Below are positions 19,299-28,508 of a stretch of DNA of 64,000 bases, piece after piece. Every line of letters starts with the position of its first letter. The stretch's first letter is position 1. This DNA comes from an uncultured Clostridia bacterium. GTDB taxonomy: Bacteria > Bacillota > Clostridia > Christensenellales > Borkfalkiaceae. The position numbers and the translations under genes were made by a program. The stretch covers positions 1 through 64,000 of the forward strand of contig CALVXB010000013.1 in NCBI GenBank assembly GCA_944368775.1, written 5' to 3'. The notes below the pieces were generated by a model, which made no database searches, had not been told where the DNA came from, and saw nothing but the letters and a program-made list of their open reading frames with translations.

Positions 19299-19327
19299 AT
19301 TATAGCGCATTTTGCGCAAAAAGTAAA
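19299..19327 (-). promoter_or_regulatory. Promoter of secA
   Basis: Reading leftward, TTTACT (19322-19327) and TATAAT (19299-19304) are 17 bases apart. The spacer contains the inverted repeat GCGC-AAAAT-GCGC. The leader is about 85 bases. Confidence 0.7.
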
Positions 19328-19354
19328 AAGGTTTTTCCATGATTTTCCCCATTT

Positions 19355-20446
19355 TCACGCGCCGTGGGCGGGTTTTTTGGGCGGGGCGGGCGGGGCGCTC
19401 CCCTTTTCGTCTGCGGAGAGCGCCTGCTCGGGCGTGCGCGGCCGCTCGCGGTAGGGCACGCTCGCCGCGGTGAGCACGTACACGCGCGCTGCACCCGCGC
19501 CGCGCAGCGCCCTGGCGACGGCGTCTGCCGTCGCGCCGGTGGTGAGAACGTCGTCGACGATGACGACGTGCCTGCCGCGGCAGAGAGCGCGCTCGTGCAC
19601 GCGGAAGCTGCCCGCGAGGTTTTGGGCACGCTCGGCGGCGGTGAGATGCTTCTGCGCGGCGGTGTCGCGCGTTTTGACGAGGGCTGCGGGCGCGTAGGGG
19701 ATGCCGCTGCGCAGGGAGAGGGCGTCTGCGAGCAGTTCCGCCTGGTTGTACCCCCTCTTTTTCAGCGCCTTGTCCGTCATGGGGACGCTGACGATGAGGT
19801 CGGCGTCGGGGAAGCTGTCGGCGAGCAGCGGCGCCATGCGGGCGGCGAGCGCGGCGGCGAGGTACCGCCCGCCCGTCTTGAACCGCTTGATCAGCCCGAC
19901 GACGCGCTCCTCGTAGCGGAAGGCGCTGCGCGCGGCGTCGTAGAGGGGCATGTGCGCCTTGCACTCGAGGCAGACGGGGTAGTCCGCCTCGATCGCCCGC
20001 CCGCACTTGGAGCAGACGTACTCGTCGTTGAGCGGCAGCTCGGCGAGGCAGTGCGCACAGAAAAAGCCGTCGTCGAACACGTCCTCGCCGCAGGCGGCGC
20101 ATACGCAGTTTTTGCCGAACACCGCCTCGTGCGCGAGCTCGAGCAGCCGCCGCAGCTTTTTGGCGCGCTCTGCGCGCGCCGCCGCCCGCTGCGCCGCATC
20201 CTTCTTTTCTTTGCCCTTCTTTTTGCCGCCCTTCTTTTTGGCTTTGTTTTCCGCCGCGTCCGCCGCGCCGACTGCAACTTCATTCTCCGCCGCGCCGTCC
20301 ATTACGCCGACGGCAACTTCGTTTTTCGCCGCGCCGTCTGCCTGCCTAACGGCAACTTCGTTCTCCACTATGCCGTCTGCCTGCCAAGCGGCGGCTTCGC
20401 TTTCGGCCGTGCGGCCCGCCTGCGCGGCACCTTCTTCCCCTTTCAT
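19355..20446 (-). CDS. ComF-family phosphoribosyltransferase-like protein with N-terminal repeats
   Basis: 363 residues against about 220-240 for typical ComF proteins. The core starts near residue 100: zinc-binding cysteines (C116/C119, C130/C133, C145/C148, C159/C162), the family motif LKKRGYNQAELLA at 228-240, and the PRPP-binding loop VVIVDDVLTTGAT at 294-306. ComFC takes part in DNA uptake in competent bacteria; other members may act in nucleotide or DNA metabolism. The extra first 100 residues carry three to four copies of a unit around NEVAV(R/G)xxDGAA and a Lys/Glu stretch (KAKKKGGKKKGKEKK). The ATG at 20446 has GGGGAGG upstream, so the extension is probably translated. It follows metK across 66 bases that hold a strong hairpin. 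Confidence 0.82.
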   Translation of the reverse strand: MKGEEGAAQAGRTAESEAAAWQADGIVENEVAVRQADGAAKNEVAVGVMDGAAENEVAVGAADAAENKAKKKGGKKKGKEKKDAAQRAAARAERAKKLRRLLELAHEAVFGKNCVCAACGEDVFDDGFFCAHCLAELPLNDEYVCSKCGRAIEADYPVCLECKAHMPLYDAARSAFRYEERVVGLIKRFKTGGRYLAAALAARMAPLLADSFPDADLIVSVPMTDKALKKRGYNQAELLADALSLRSGIPYAPAALVKTRDTAAQKHLTAAERAQNLAGSFRVHERALCRGRHVVIVDDVLTTGATADAVARALRGAGAARVYVLTAASVPYRERPRTPEQALSADEKGSAPPAPPKKPAHGA

Positions 20447-20469
20447 GGCGTCCTCCCCTTTTGCGCGAG

Positions 20470-20496
20470 GCGGCGGGGCGCACCGCGCCCCGCCGC
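20470..20496 (-). other. Perfect 12-base-pair hairpin between metK and the ComF gene
   Basis: GCGGCGGGGCGC pairs with GCGCCCCGCCGC across a 3-base loop. It lacks a U-run on the leftward transcript, so partial attenuation or mRNA end protection is more likely than full termination. Confidence 0.55.
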
Positions 20497-20512
20497 TTTC
20501 CTTGACGATACA

Positions 20513-21676
<1,164 letters not shown>

Positions 21677-21738
21677 ACTCGCTCCTTTGCGCCGCGCGAC
21701 GCGCGCCGCCATTTTTTTCTGCCGTTTGAGGTCTTTCA

Positions 21739-21767
21739 ATTATATATTTTTTGCGGGGAAAAGTCAA
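21739..21767 (-). promoter_or_regulatory. Promoter of metK
   Basis: Reading leftward, TTGACT (21762-21767) and TATAAT (21739-21744) are 17 bases apart. Confidence 0.85.
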
Positions 21768-21784
21768 TGCTTTCGGCAATCGCT

Positions 21785-21813
21785 TTGCTTTCGACCGCAA
21801 AATATGGTACAAT
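21785..21813 (+). promoter_or_regulatory. Promoter of the radical-SAM gene, start at the ATG
   Basis: TTGCTT (21785-21790) and TACAAT (21808-21813) are 17 bases apart. The predicted transcription start is 21820, the A of the ATG, so the mRNA would be leaderless. The two divergent -35 boxes are about 18 bases apart. Confidence 0.65.
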
Positions 21814-21819
21814 TTTTTT

Positions 21820-22695
21820 ATGGAAAAAAACTGTACCCTTTGCCCCGTCGCCTGCGGGGCGGACCGCGCGCAAAAGCCGGGCGCGTGCGGGGGCGGCGCG
21901 CGTGCGCGCGTCGCCAAATACGGGCTGCACCCCTACGAGGAGCCCTGCCTCTCCTACGGCAAGGGCTCGGGCACCGTCTTTTTTTCCGGCTGCGCGCTGC
22001 GCTGCGCCTTCTGCCAGAATTACGAGATCTCGCACGCGCAGGCGGGGGAAGAGCTGACGGCGCGGCAGCTTGCGGCGCTCTTCCAAACGATGGAGGAGAT
22101 GGGCGCGGCGAACATCAACCTCGTGACCGCCGCACACTACATCCCGCAGCTTGTCGAGGCCTTCCGCCTGTACCGGCCGAAGATCCCCGTCGTGTACAAC
22201 ACCCACTCGTACGAGACGCTGCCCGCCCTGCGGGCGATCGACAAATACATCGACGTGTACCTGCCCGACCTCAAATTTTTTGACCCGCGCATCGCCGCGC
22301 GCTACACGGGACGGGCGGACTACTTTGCCCATGCCTACCCCGCCGTCGCCTTTATGGCAGGGCGGCGGGTGGAGATGGATGGCGAGAAGATGGTGCGCGG
22401 GTGCATCGTGCGCCACCTCGTGCTGCCGCTGTGCGCAAACGACAGCGTAAAAATCGTGCAGAAGTTCGCAGAATTGGACACGGACGCCCGCTTTTCTCTG
22501 ATGGGGCAGTACACGCCGCACGGCGACATCGCCGCCCTGCCCGAGCTGCAGCGGCGCATCACGCGGCGCGAATATGAAAAGGTCCTCACCGCCCTGCTCG
22601 CGGCGGTGCCCGCCGAGCGGGTATTCGCGCAGGAGCTTTCGGCGGCGGCCGAGCAATTCATCCCCGACTTTACGCCGGGCGGCAGCCTGTTTTAA
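21820..22695 (+). CDS. PflA-like radical-SAM protein
   Basis: 291 residues. The radical-SAM cluster ligands are Cys58, Cys62 and Cys65 in SGCALRCAFCQNYE. A cysteine-rich N-terminus (Cys5, 8, 12 and 23, in CTLCPVACGADR) is typical of the pyruvate formate-lyase activase-like family (COG1313), whose targets are mostly unknown. It may generate a glycyl radical on a partner enzyme or act in another SAM-dependent modification; no partner enzyme is in the window. The chosen start (MEKNCTLC) is the family start. There is no ribosome-binding site, and the ATG sits at the predicted transcription start. Confidence 0.85.
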   Translation: MEKNCTLCPVACGADRAQKPGACGGGARARVAKYGLHPYEEPCLSYGKGSGTVFFSGCALRCAFCQNYEISHAQAGEELTARQLAALFQTMEEMGAANINLVTAAHYIPQLVEAFRLYRPKIPVVYNTHSYETLPALRAIDKYIDVYLPDLKFFDPRIAARYTGRADYFAHAYPAVAFMAGRRVEMDGEKMVRGCIVRHLVLPLCANDSVKIVQKFAELDTDARFSLMGQYTPHGDIAALPELQRRITRREYEKVLTALLAAVPAERVFAQELSAAAEQFIPDFTPGGSLF

Positions 22696-22898
22696 GTTTT
22701 GAATTTCCCGCGCGGCGGCGAGCTATCTCTCCCCTCCCCTATTGCGGGCGGGCGAGGCGGCGGCGCAGGCGGACGAGCTTGCGCACGAGGGGGGCGACTT
22801 GCGGCGGAGAAGCGGCCGCGAGGCGAGATTCTAATCGCGCGATCTGCGCGGAGACGGCATCTTTCATGCCGACAGTATGTGACAAACGGAAAGAGACC

Positions 22899-24791
22899 AT
22901 GTTATTGACTTTGGAAAACGTGAGCTTCGGCTACGACGACAAGCGCATCCTCGAGAACATCAATTTCACCGTATCGGAGGGGGAGCGCATCGGCTTTATC
23001 GGCCCCAACGGCGAGGGCAAGACGACCCTGCTCAAGCTGATGGCGGGCGTCCTCTCGCCCGACGAGGGGAAGATCGTGAAAAAGAGCGGGCTGAAGATCG
23101 GCTACCTCGAGCAGAACGGCGGGCTGGAGAGCGCGCGCACGGTGTACGAGGAGATGCAGTCGGTATTCGACGACGTGCAGCGGGCGCTGCAAGCGCAGCG
23201 GGAGATCGGCAAACAGATGGCGGAGGCGGCGGAAGGGAGCGATGCCTTCCGCGCCCTCGCCGCGCGCTACGAGCAGTTGGACAAGTTCATCGCCGCGCGC
23301 GACGGCTACAACGCCGACGTGCGCATCCGCACCCTTTTGAACGGCATGGGCTTTGCGGCGATGTACGACCAAAAGATATCGGCGATGAGCGGCGGCGAAA
23401 AGACGCGGCTCAAACTGTGCCGCCTGCTGCTCGAACAGCCGGACGTCCTCTTCCTCGACGAGCCGACCAACCACCTCGACGTGTCCACCCTCTTCTGGCT
23501 GGAAAATTATCTGAAGAGCTACCGCGGCGCCATCTTCACCGTGTCGCACGACCGCTACTTCCTCGACGCGACCGTCGGCAAGATCCTCGAGCTGGAAAAT
23601 TGCCGCGTGCGCGCCTTCCGTGGGAACTATTCCAAATATAAAGTCCTCAAGGCGGAGCAGTACGAGCACGACCTGCGCGAGTACGAGAAGCAGCAGGAGG
23701 AGATCGCCGCCCTCGAAGACTATGTGGCGCGCAACATCGTGCGGGCGACGACGGCAAAGAGCGCGCAGTCGCGCGTCAAAAAGCTGGAGAGCATGGAGCG
23801 GCTGCAAAAGCCGACCCCGCCCCCGCAGCCGCCCGTGTTCGCCTTTACGACGACGGAAAAGAGCGAGGAGCGCACGCTGTCGGTGGAAAACCTGTCCCTG
23901 CGCGCGGGGGAAAAGCAGCTGCTTTCCTCCGCGTCCTTCGAGGTGCGCCGCGGCGAAAAGGTGGCCGTCGTCGGCGAGAACGGAGCGGGCAAGTCTACCC
24001 TCATCCGCGCGCTGGTCAAAGGGCGCGACCCCGCCATCCGCTGGGGGCGCTTCACCCGCATCGGCTACTACGACCAGGAAAACGCCGACCTCGACCCGGA
24101 GGAGACGGTGCTGGGCGCGCTGTGGCACCGCCACACGGCGATGGGCCAGACGCAGGCGCGCGCGCTGCTCGCGCGCGCGAAGCTGGGCGCGGAGGACATG
24201 GAAAAGCGGGTCGCCTCCCTCTCGGGCGGCGAGCGCGCGAAGCTGGCGCTGGTGCTGCTCGAGGCGCAGAACGCCAACGTGCTCATCCTCGACGAGCCGA
24301 CCAACCACCTCGACCTGCAGGCGCGCGAGAGCCTCGAGGCGGCGCTGCGCCGCTTTGACGGGACGCTGCTGTTCGTGTCGCACGACCGATACTTTATCTC
24401 CGCGCTGGCGGACAAGATCGTCGAGCTTGAAAAGGGGGAACTGAAGGTGTACCCCTGCGGCTATGCCGACTACACCGCCGCAAAACAGGAGGCGGCGGGG
24501 CGCGCGGAGGCGGCCGCAAAGGCGGAGAAGGCGGAGGAGCGCGCCGCCAAAAAGGAGAGCTCGTACCGCTCGAAGGCGGAGCGCGCGGAGGAGGCGAAGC
24601 GCAAGCAGCTGCTGCGGCAGACGGAGGCGGACATCGCCGCCGCGGAAGCGGACATCGCCCAAACGGAGGCGGAGATCGCCCGCCCCGACGTCGCCGCCGA
24701 CTACCGCCGCATGAACGAGGCGTGCGAAAAGCTGAGCGAACTGCACGCCCGCCTCGACGCGCTGTACGCGCAGTACGAAAAGCTCATTTAA
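22899..24791 (+). CDS. ABC-F family ATPase
   Basis: 630 residues, two ABC domains in one chain and no membrane segment. Walker A motifs are GPNGEGKTT (about 36-44) and GENGAGKST; signatures are SGGEKTRL and SGGERAKL; Walker B with LDEPTNHLD occurs twice. A charged linker joins the halves, and the C-terminal 80 residues form an Ala/Glu/Lys coiled coil as in Uup/YdiF. ABC-F proteins act on the ribosome in translation rescue or antibiotic protection; this one most resembles the housekeeping types. ATG 22899 has GGAAAGAG upstream; an earlier in-frame ATG at 22779 gives a low-complexity tail and is rejected. The terminator at 24846-24892 ends it. Confidence 0.92.
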   Translation: MLLTLENVSFGYDDKRILENINFTVSEGERIGFIGPNGEGKTTLLKLMAGVLSPDEGKIVKKSGLKIGYLEQNGGLESARTVYEEMQSVFDDVQRALQAQREIGKQMAEAAEGSDAFRALAARYEQLDKFIAARDGYNADVRIRTLLNGMGFAAMYDQKISAMSGGEKTRLKLCRLLLEQPDVLFLDEPTNHLDVSTLFWLENYLKSYRGAIFTVSHDRYFLDATVGKILELENCRVRAFRGNYSKYKVLKAEQYEHDLREYEKQQEEIAALEDYVARNIVRATTAKSAQSRVKKLESMERLQKPTPPPQPPVFAFTTTEKSEERTLSVENLSLRAGEKQLLSSASFEVRRGEKVAVVGENGAGKSTLIRALVKGRDPAIRWGRFTRIGYYDQENADLDPEETVLGALWHRHTAMGQTQARALLARAKLGAEDMEKRVASLSGGERAKLALVLLEAQNANVLILDEPTNHLDLQARESLEAALRRFDGTLLFVSHDRYFISALADKIVELEKGELKVYPCGYADYTAAKQEAAGRAEAAAKAEKAEERAAKKESSYRSKAERAEEAKRKQLLRQTEADIAAAEADIAQTEAEIARPDVAADYRRMNEACEKLSELHARLDALYAQYEKLI

Positions 24792-24845
24792 GCGAGAAAG
24801 GCCGCGGCATATCAAAGCCGGGCCGAAAACTTTTTGAAAAAAGCG

Positions 24846-24892
24846 GCGCGCCGCCCTTCCCCTGCCGAGGGAGGGCGGCGCGCTTTTTATTT
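24846..24892. terminator. Two-way terminator between the ABC-F and hydrogenase genes
   Basis: GCGCGCCGCCCT pairs perfectly with AGGGCGGCGCGC, with an inner CCCT/AGGG extension, then five T, A and four T. A run of A residues precedes it, so it can end both convergent genes. Confidence 0.9.
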
Positions 24893-24928
24893 TGGGAGGA
24901 CGTGCGGCCTTCTCTGCCGCAAAAAAAC

Positions 24929-26440
24929 TTATTCGAGGCGCACTTCGGCCAGCTCTTTGGGCGGGATGGCCTCGGTGGAGGAAGAGACCGTCTTTTTGAC
25001 GAGGTTCGACGCCTTGCCGATGGCGATGTTGGTGCCCGCGCCCGCGACGCAGCCGCCCGGGCAGCCCATCCCCTCGATGAGCGCGCCGTTGAGCTTGCCC
25101 AGCTTGGCGAGCAGCAGCACCTTGCGGCAGTCTTCCAGCCCCTCGACGTGCTGGATGTCGACCTTGGTGTCCGGATAGTACGCCGCGATGCACTTTTCGA
25201 TCGCCCCTGCGACGCCGCCCGCGACCGCGTAGCCGCGACCCGCGCCCGTCGCGTCGTGCATGCCGGCGTGGTTTTCGATGGTTTCGGGGTCGATGCCCTT
25301 GGCCTCGAACATGGCGGACATCTCCTCGAAGGTGACGACGAAGTCGACGTCGCTGCGGACGGTGCGGCGGGAGGCCTCTAACTTTTTGGCCGAGCACGGC
25401 CCGATGAACACGACGCGCGCGTCGGGGTACTTTTGCTTGATGGTGCGCGCGGTGGCGACCATCGGGGTGAGGGTGCGCGAAATTTTATCGGCAGACTCGG
25501 GGAAGTAGCGCTTGATGAGCATCGCCCAGGCGGGGCAGCAGGAGGTGAGCATGAAGGGCTGCTTGCCCGTCGCCACCTGCTCGGCGTAGTGCTCCGCCTC
25601 GATGGCGGCGCCCATGTCCGCGCCGAGGGCGACCTCGAACACGTCGGCAAAGCCCATCGCCAGCAGCGCCGCCTTCAGCTTGCCGGGCGTCGCCTTTTCG
25701 CCGAACTGCCCGACGTAGGCGGGCGCGACCTCGGCGATGATCTTGTCGCCGCGACGCAGCGCGCGGATGAGCTGCAAGATCTGCGACTTGTCTGCGATGG
25801 CGCCGAAGGGGCAGCTGACCATGCACATGCCGCAGGAGACGCACTTGTCCGCGTTGATCTTGGCGCGGCCGACGTCGTCCGTCTCGATCGCCTTGACGCC
25901 GCACGCCTCCGCGCAGGGGCGGGTGCGGTGGGCGATGGCGTCGTACGGGCAGGCCGCCTTGCACTTGCCGCACTTGATGCACTTGCTCTGGTCGATGACC
26001 GACTTGCCGTTGACGATGGACACCGCGCCCTTGGGGCAGACGGTCGTGCAGGGGTGCGCGACGCAGCCGCGGCAGTTGTCCGTCACCTTGTACATATTCG
26101 GCTCGCACGCCGCGCACGCGGAGGGGATGACCTGCATGAGCGGCGGCTCGTAGTATTTATCCGCGATGTCGCTGCCGCGCAGGCCGCTGGTCAGGTGGAC
26201 GGGCGCGTCCTCCGGCCGCAGCGACAGGCCGAGCGCGAGGCGCACGCGCTCCGAGCAGATGGCGCGCTCGCGCCAGATGCTCTCGCGGTACAGCGGCTTG
26301 TCGCCGGGGGTGATCTTGTACGGGATCGCCTCGATGGCGTCCATGATGTCGCCGGGCGCCGTTTCAAAGGCGACGCGCGCCACCTCCACGAACACCTGGC
26401 GGCGCAGCTTCTTCAAGGGGGTCAAAAGTCCTCGTTCCAT
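24929..26440 (-). CDS. [FeFe]-hydrogenase, group B
   Basis: 503 residues, monomeric and cytoplasmic. Electron-relay iron-sulfur motifs occupy about 109-215 (CAACEPN, CRGCVAHPCTTVCP, CIKCGKCKAACP, CVSCGMCMVSCP). H-cluster ligands are in TSCCPAW (299-305, Cys301/302), GPCSAKK (Cys349) and EGMGCPGGC (Cys460/Cys464). The GPC and GMGC variants of the second and third motifs fit group B rather than the classical group A (MPC, MAC). It should interconvert protons and hydrogen, probably with ferredoxin, but group B members are barely characterised. The maturases HydE, HydF and HydG are not in the window. The start has AGAGGAAT upstream. It has its own strong promoter. Confidence 0.9.
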   Translation of the reverse strand: MERGLLTPLKKLRRQVFVEVARVAFETAPGDIMDAIEAIPYKITPGDKPLYRESIWRERAICSERVRLALGLSLRPEDAPVHLTSGLRGSDIADKYYEPPLMQVIPSACAACEPNMYKVTDNCRGCVAHPCTTVCPKGAVSIVNGKSVIDQSKCIKCGKCKAACPYDAIAHRTRPCAEACGVKAIETDDVGRAKINADKCVSCGMCMVSCPFGAIADKSQILQLIRALRRGDKIIAEVAPAYVGQFGEKATPGKLKAALLAMGFADVFEVALGADMGAAIEAEHYAEQVATGKQPFMLTSCCPAWAMLIKRYFPESADKISRTLTPMVATARTIKQKYPDARVVFIGPCSAKKLEASRRTVRSDVDFVVTFEEMSAMFEAKGIDPETIENHAGMHDATGAGRGYAVAGGVAGAIEKCIAAYYPDTKVDIQHVEGLEDCRKVLLLAKLGKLNGALIEGMGCPGGCVAGAGTNIAIGKASNLVKKTVSSSTEAIPPKELAEVRLE

Positions 26441-26478
26441 ATTCCTCTGTTCCTTTTTCCGATATATTTTGCGCCTTT

Positions 26479-26508
26479 ATTATAGCGGAAAGCGCGCGCA
26501 TTTGTCAA
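26479..26508 (-). promoter_or_regulatory. Promoter of the hydrogenase gene
   Basis: Reading leftward, perfect TTGACA (26503-26508) and perfect TATAAT (26479-26484) are 18 bases apart. Confidence 0.85.
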
Positions 26509-26692
26509 TCTTCCGCGCGCGGGCAAAGAGAAATCGCGCCCTGCCGCCCAAACGTGCGCCCGCCTGCAAAAAATTCTCATCCGCGCGGCATGAACGGCGT
26601 ATAAAAACGCCCCCCTGCCGCCCCTGCCCGATCGGTACCCCTGCCGCCCGATCGGCGCGCGCCGCCCGCCCCCCTGCCGCCCGCGCCGCATA

Positions 26693-26724
26693 CAAAAGCG
26701 GCGCCCCGCAAAGCGGGGCGCCGC
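26693..26724 (-). terminator. Terminator of the GT2 gene
   Basis: GCGGCGCCCCGC pairs perfectly with GCGGGGCGCCGC across three bases and is followed by four U residues on the leftward transcript. Confidence 0.85.
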
Positions 26725-26758
26725 CGTATTTACCGTATTTGCCGTATTTGCCGTATTC
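26723..26758. repeat. 9-base tandem repeat at the GT2 stop codon
   Basis: Four near-identical units of CCGTATTTG (26724-26758) lie between the GT2 stop codon and its terminator. Too short and degenerate to be an array; replication slippage is the simple explanation. Confidence 0.7.
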
Positions 26759-26759
26759 G

Positions 26760-28196
26760 TTATTCCGCTTCCTGCGCGGCGGGCTTTTCGCGCGGAGAGC
26801 GCGCGCCCTCTTTCGCCTGCGGCTTTTGCCTCTTGGCGGCGGCCTCCGCCTGCGGGCGGGCTCCGTCTGCCGCGGCCGCCGCCTTTTTAGCCTGCGGGGC
26901 TGCCTTTTTGGCAGGCTTTGCCTCGGCCGCTTCGCCGTGCGGGATGGGCTTCCATTCCAATTTTTTGGTGAAGAAGGAGATGACGTCGAGCACGACGTTG
27001 AGCGCGACGAAGAAGGGCCACAGCAGCACGGCGGCGAGCATGACGCCGAAGCGGATCTTGGGGATGCGCTTGCGCTCGAGGATGACGAGCAGCACCGCGG
27101 AGATGACCGTCAGCAGGTAGGATATGCCGAACATGGCGCCCGCCCACACGCCGTACAGCCACCACGCGAAGGAGGCGGAGACGCCGACGAGGGGGGCGAC
27201 GGCCACGCAGACTGCCTGCGCGAGGCCGAGCACGACGCCCATCACGCCCAGCGGCATGAGGGACATGGAGATATCGAAGATGGAAAACTTGTTTTCCGGC
27301 CCGCCCTTCTTTTTGGGGCGGAAAAAGCTGCGCGCCAGCTGTTTGATGCGTGTGAAGAAGACGACGGTATGCCCGCGCGCCCAGCGCAGACGCTGGCGCA
27401 GCATCAGGCGGTTGGTTTTGGGCTGCTCGTCGTACAGCTGCGCGTCGTCGCAGTAAAACACCTTCATCCCCCGCGAGATGCGGTCGGCGGAGAACTCCCA
27501 GTCTTCGGTGAGGGAGACGTAGTTCCACCCCTCCTTGATGAGGTCGGCGCGGAAGAGGAAGCCGGTGCCCGAAACGCGGGTCGAGCAGTTGCACACCGTG
27601 CGCCCGCGCGACTCGTAGCGGCAGGCCGCGATGAAGAAGATGCCGTACAGGCAGGTCATGTAGTTGCGGCCGAAGTTTTCGGAATTGCGGTAGGAGGTGA
27701 TCACCTTTTCGCCGCCGGTGGCGACGAAGGCGTCGTTCATGCGCGAGATGTAGTCGGGCGCGAGCACGTTGTCTGCATTGATGACGATGATGCCGTCCAG
27801 CTCGCTCAAGCCGCCCTCGGCGTTGATGCGCTCGGCAAAATGGCGGTATGCGCAGCCGACCACGCGCTCGGCGGGGTTGTTGTATTCGTACACCGTGGCG
27901 CCCTTCGAGCGGGCGATCTCGGCGGTGCGGTCTGTGCAGTTATGGGCGACGACAAAGACGCGCACTTTGTCGGCGGGGTAGTCGTTGGCGCGGATGCTGT
28001 CGAGCAGGCGGCCGATGACCGCCTCTTCGTTGCGGGCGCCGATCAGGATGCCGTAGCGGCGCTTTTCTTCCGTCTTCGGAAAAGTCTTCTTCTTAAAAAT
28101 ACCGATGACCGTAAAGACGATATAATGAAAGAGAAGCAGAAAAAAGAACCCCCATATCGCCCCGAAAACGATCCATACGACCAATAAATAATCCAT
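26760..28196 (-). CDS. Membrane-bound GT2 glycosyltransferase with Ala/Lys-rich tail
   Basis: 478 residues. An N-terminal helix (about 4-33), a cytosolic GT-A domain and three to four C-terminal helices (about 300-400) resemble processive or polyprenyl-linked GT2 enzymes. Catalytic features: IGARNEE near 54, INADN (about 139-143) for the nucleotide-metal site, TEDW with Asp232 as probable base, and QRLRW (268-272). It would transfer a sugar from a nucleotide donor to a cell-envelope glycan or polysaccharide. The last 60 residues are Ala, Lys, Gln and Glu only, a disordered basic tail. ATG 28196 follows GAGGTGATC. It has its own promoter and terminator. Confidence 0.88.
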   Translation of the reverse strand: MDYLLVVWIVFGAIWGFFFLLLFHYIVFTVIGIFKKKTFPKTEEKRRYGILIGARNEEAVIGRLLDSIRANDYPADKVRVFVVAHNCTDRTAEIARSKGATVYEYNNPAERVVGCAYRHFAERINAEGGLSELDGIIVINADNVLAPDYISRMNDAFVATGGEKVITSYRNSENFGRNYMTCLYGIFFIAACRYESRGRTVCNCSTRVSGTGFLFRADLIKEGWNYVSLTEDWEFSADRISRGMKVFYCDDAQLYDEQPKTNRLMLRQRLRWARGHTVVFFTRIKQLARSFFRPKKKGGPENKFSIFDISMSLMPLGVMGVVLGLAQAVCVAVAPLVGVSASFAWWLYGVWAGAMFGISYLLTVISAVLLVILERKRIPKIRFGVMLAAVLLWPFFVALNVVLDVISFFTKKLEWKPIPHGEAAEAKPAKKAAPQAKKAAAAADGARPQAEAAAKRQKPQAKEGARSPREKPAAQEAE

Positions 28197-28228
28197 GATC
28201 ACCTCAGCCCCATGCAGTGCTACACAAT

Positions 28229-28257
28229 AGTTTATCACAGTTCCATCACATAGTCAA
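28229..28257 (-). promoter_or_regulatory. Promoter of the GT2 gene
   Basis: Reading leftward, TTGACT (28252-28257) and TAAACT (28229-28234) are 17 bases apart, with TG one base upstream of the -10. Confidence 0.7.
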
Positions 28258-28344
28258 GCAGAATAAGAATATGCGCATAAATCTTGTCAATTTTTGTAGA
28301 AAAGCGACAGTTTTTTCGCTGCGGCGGGGCGCACCCGCGCGAAC

Positions 28345-28388
28345 CTTGCCCTGCTTTATATAATATCTTGCCCTGTTTTACATACTAT
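28345..28388. repeat. Tandem 22-base direct repeat
   Basis: Two adjacent units start CTTGCCCTG and continue with an AT-rich half (TTTATATAATAT in the first, TTTACATACTAT in the second); about 19 of 22 bases agree. It lies between two leftward genes and could be a protein-binding iteron. Confidence 0.55.
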
Positions 28389-28508
28389 ACGGTATGCGCC
28401 GAAAAGAAAAGGCGGAGCCGCCCGCGGCAGCCGAGAGAAAATCTCCCCGCCGCCGCGCAGGCGCTCCGCCCTTGCGCATCGCTCGGGCCGACGGCCCTTC
28501 TTATACCG

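Larger units (their letters stand above)
26441..26759. other. 319-base gap between the GT2 and hydrogenase genes
   Basis: It holds the hydrogenase promoter (26479-26508), four scattered copies of CCCTGCCGCCC (26539, 26613, 26639, 26672), two copies of CGATCGG, the GT2 terminator (26698-26724) and a 9-base tandem repeat up to the GT2 stop codon. I see no gene in it. Confidence 0.7.
28197..28508. other. 312-base gap between the GH3 and GT2 genes
   Basis: It holds the GT2 promoter (28229-28257), a second TTGACA-like stretch near 28290, a 22-base tandem direct repeat (28345-28388), and a weak hairpin followed by U residues at about 28398-28430 that may end GH3 transcription. No gene is visible. 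Confidence 0.6.

Noticed and set aside
21677-21740. SAM riboswitch before metK
   Set aside because: The predicted leader is only about 55 bases and lacks S-box or other SAM-aptamer features.
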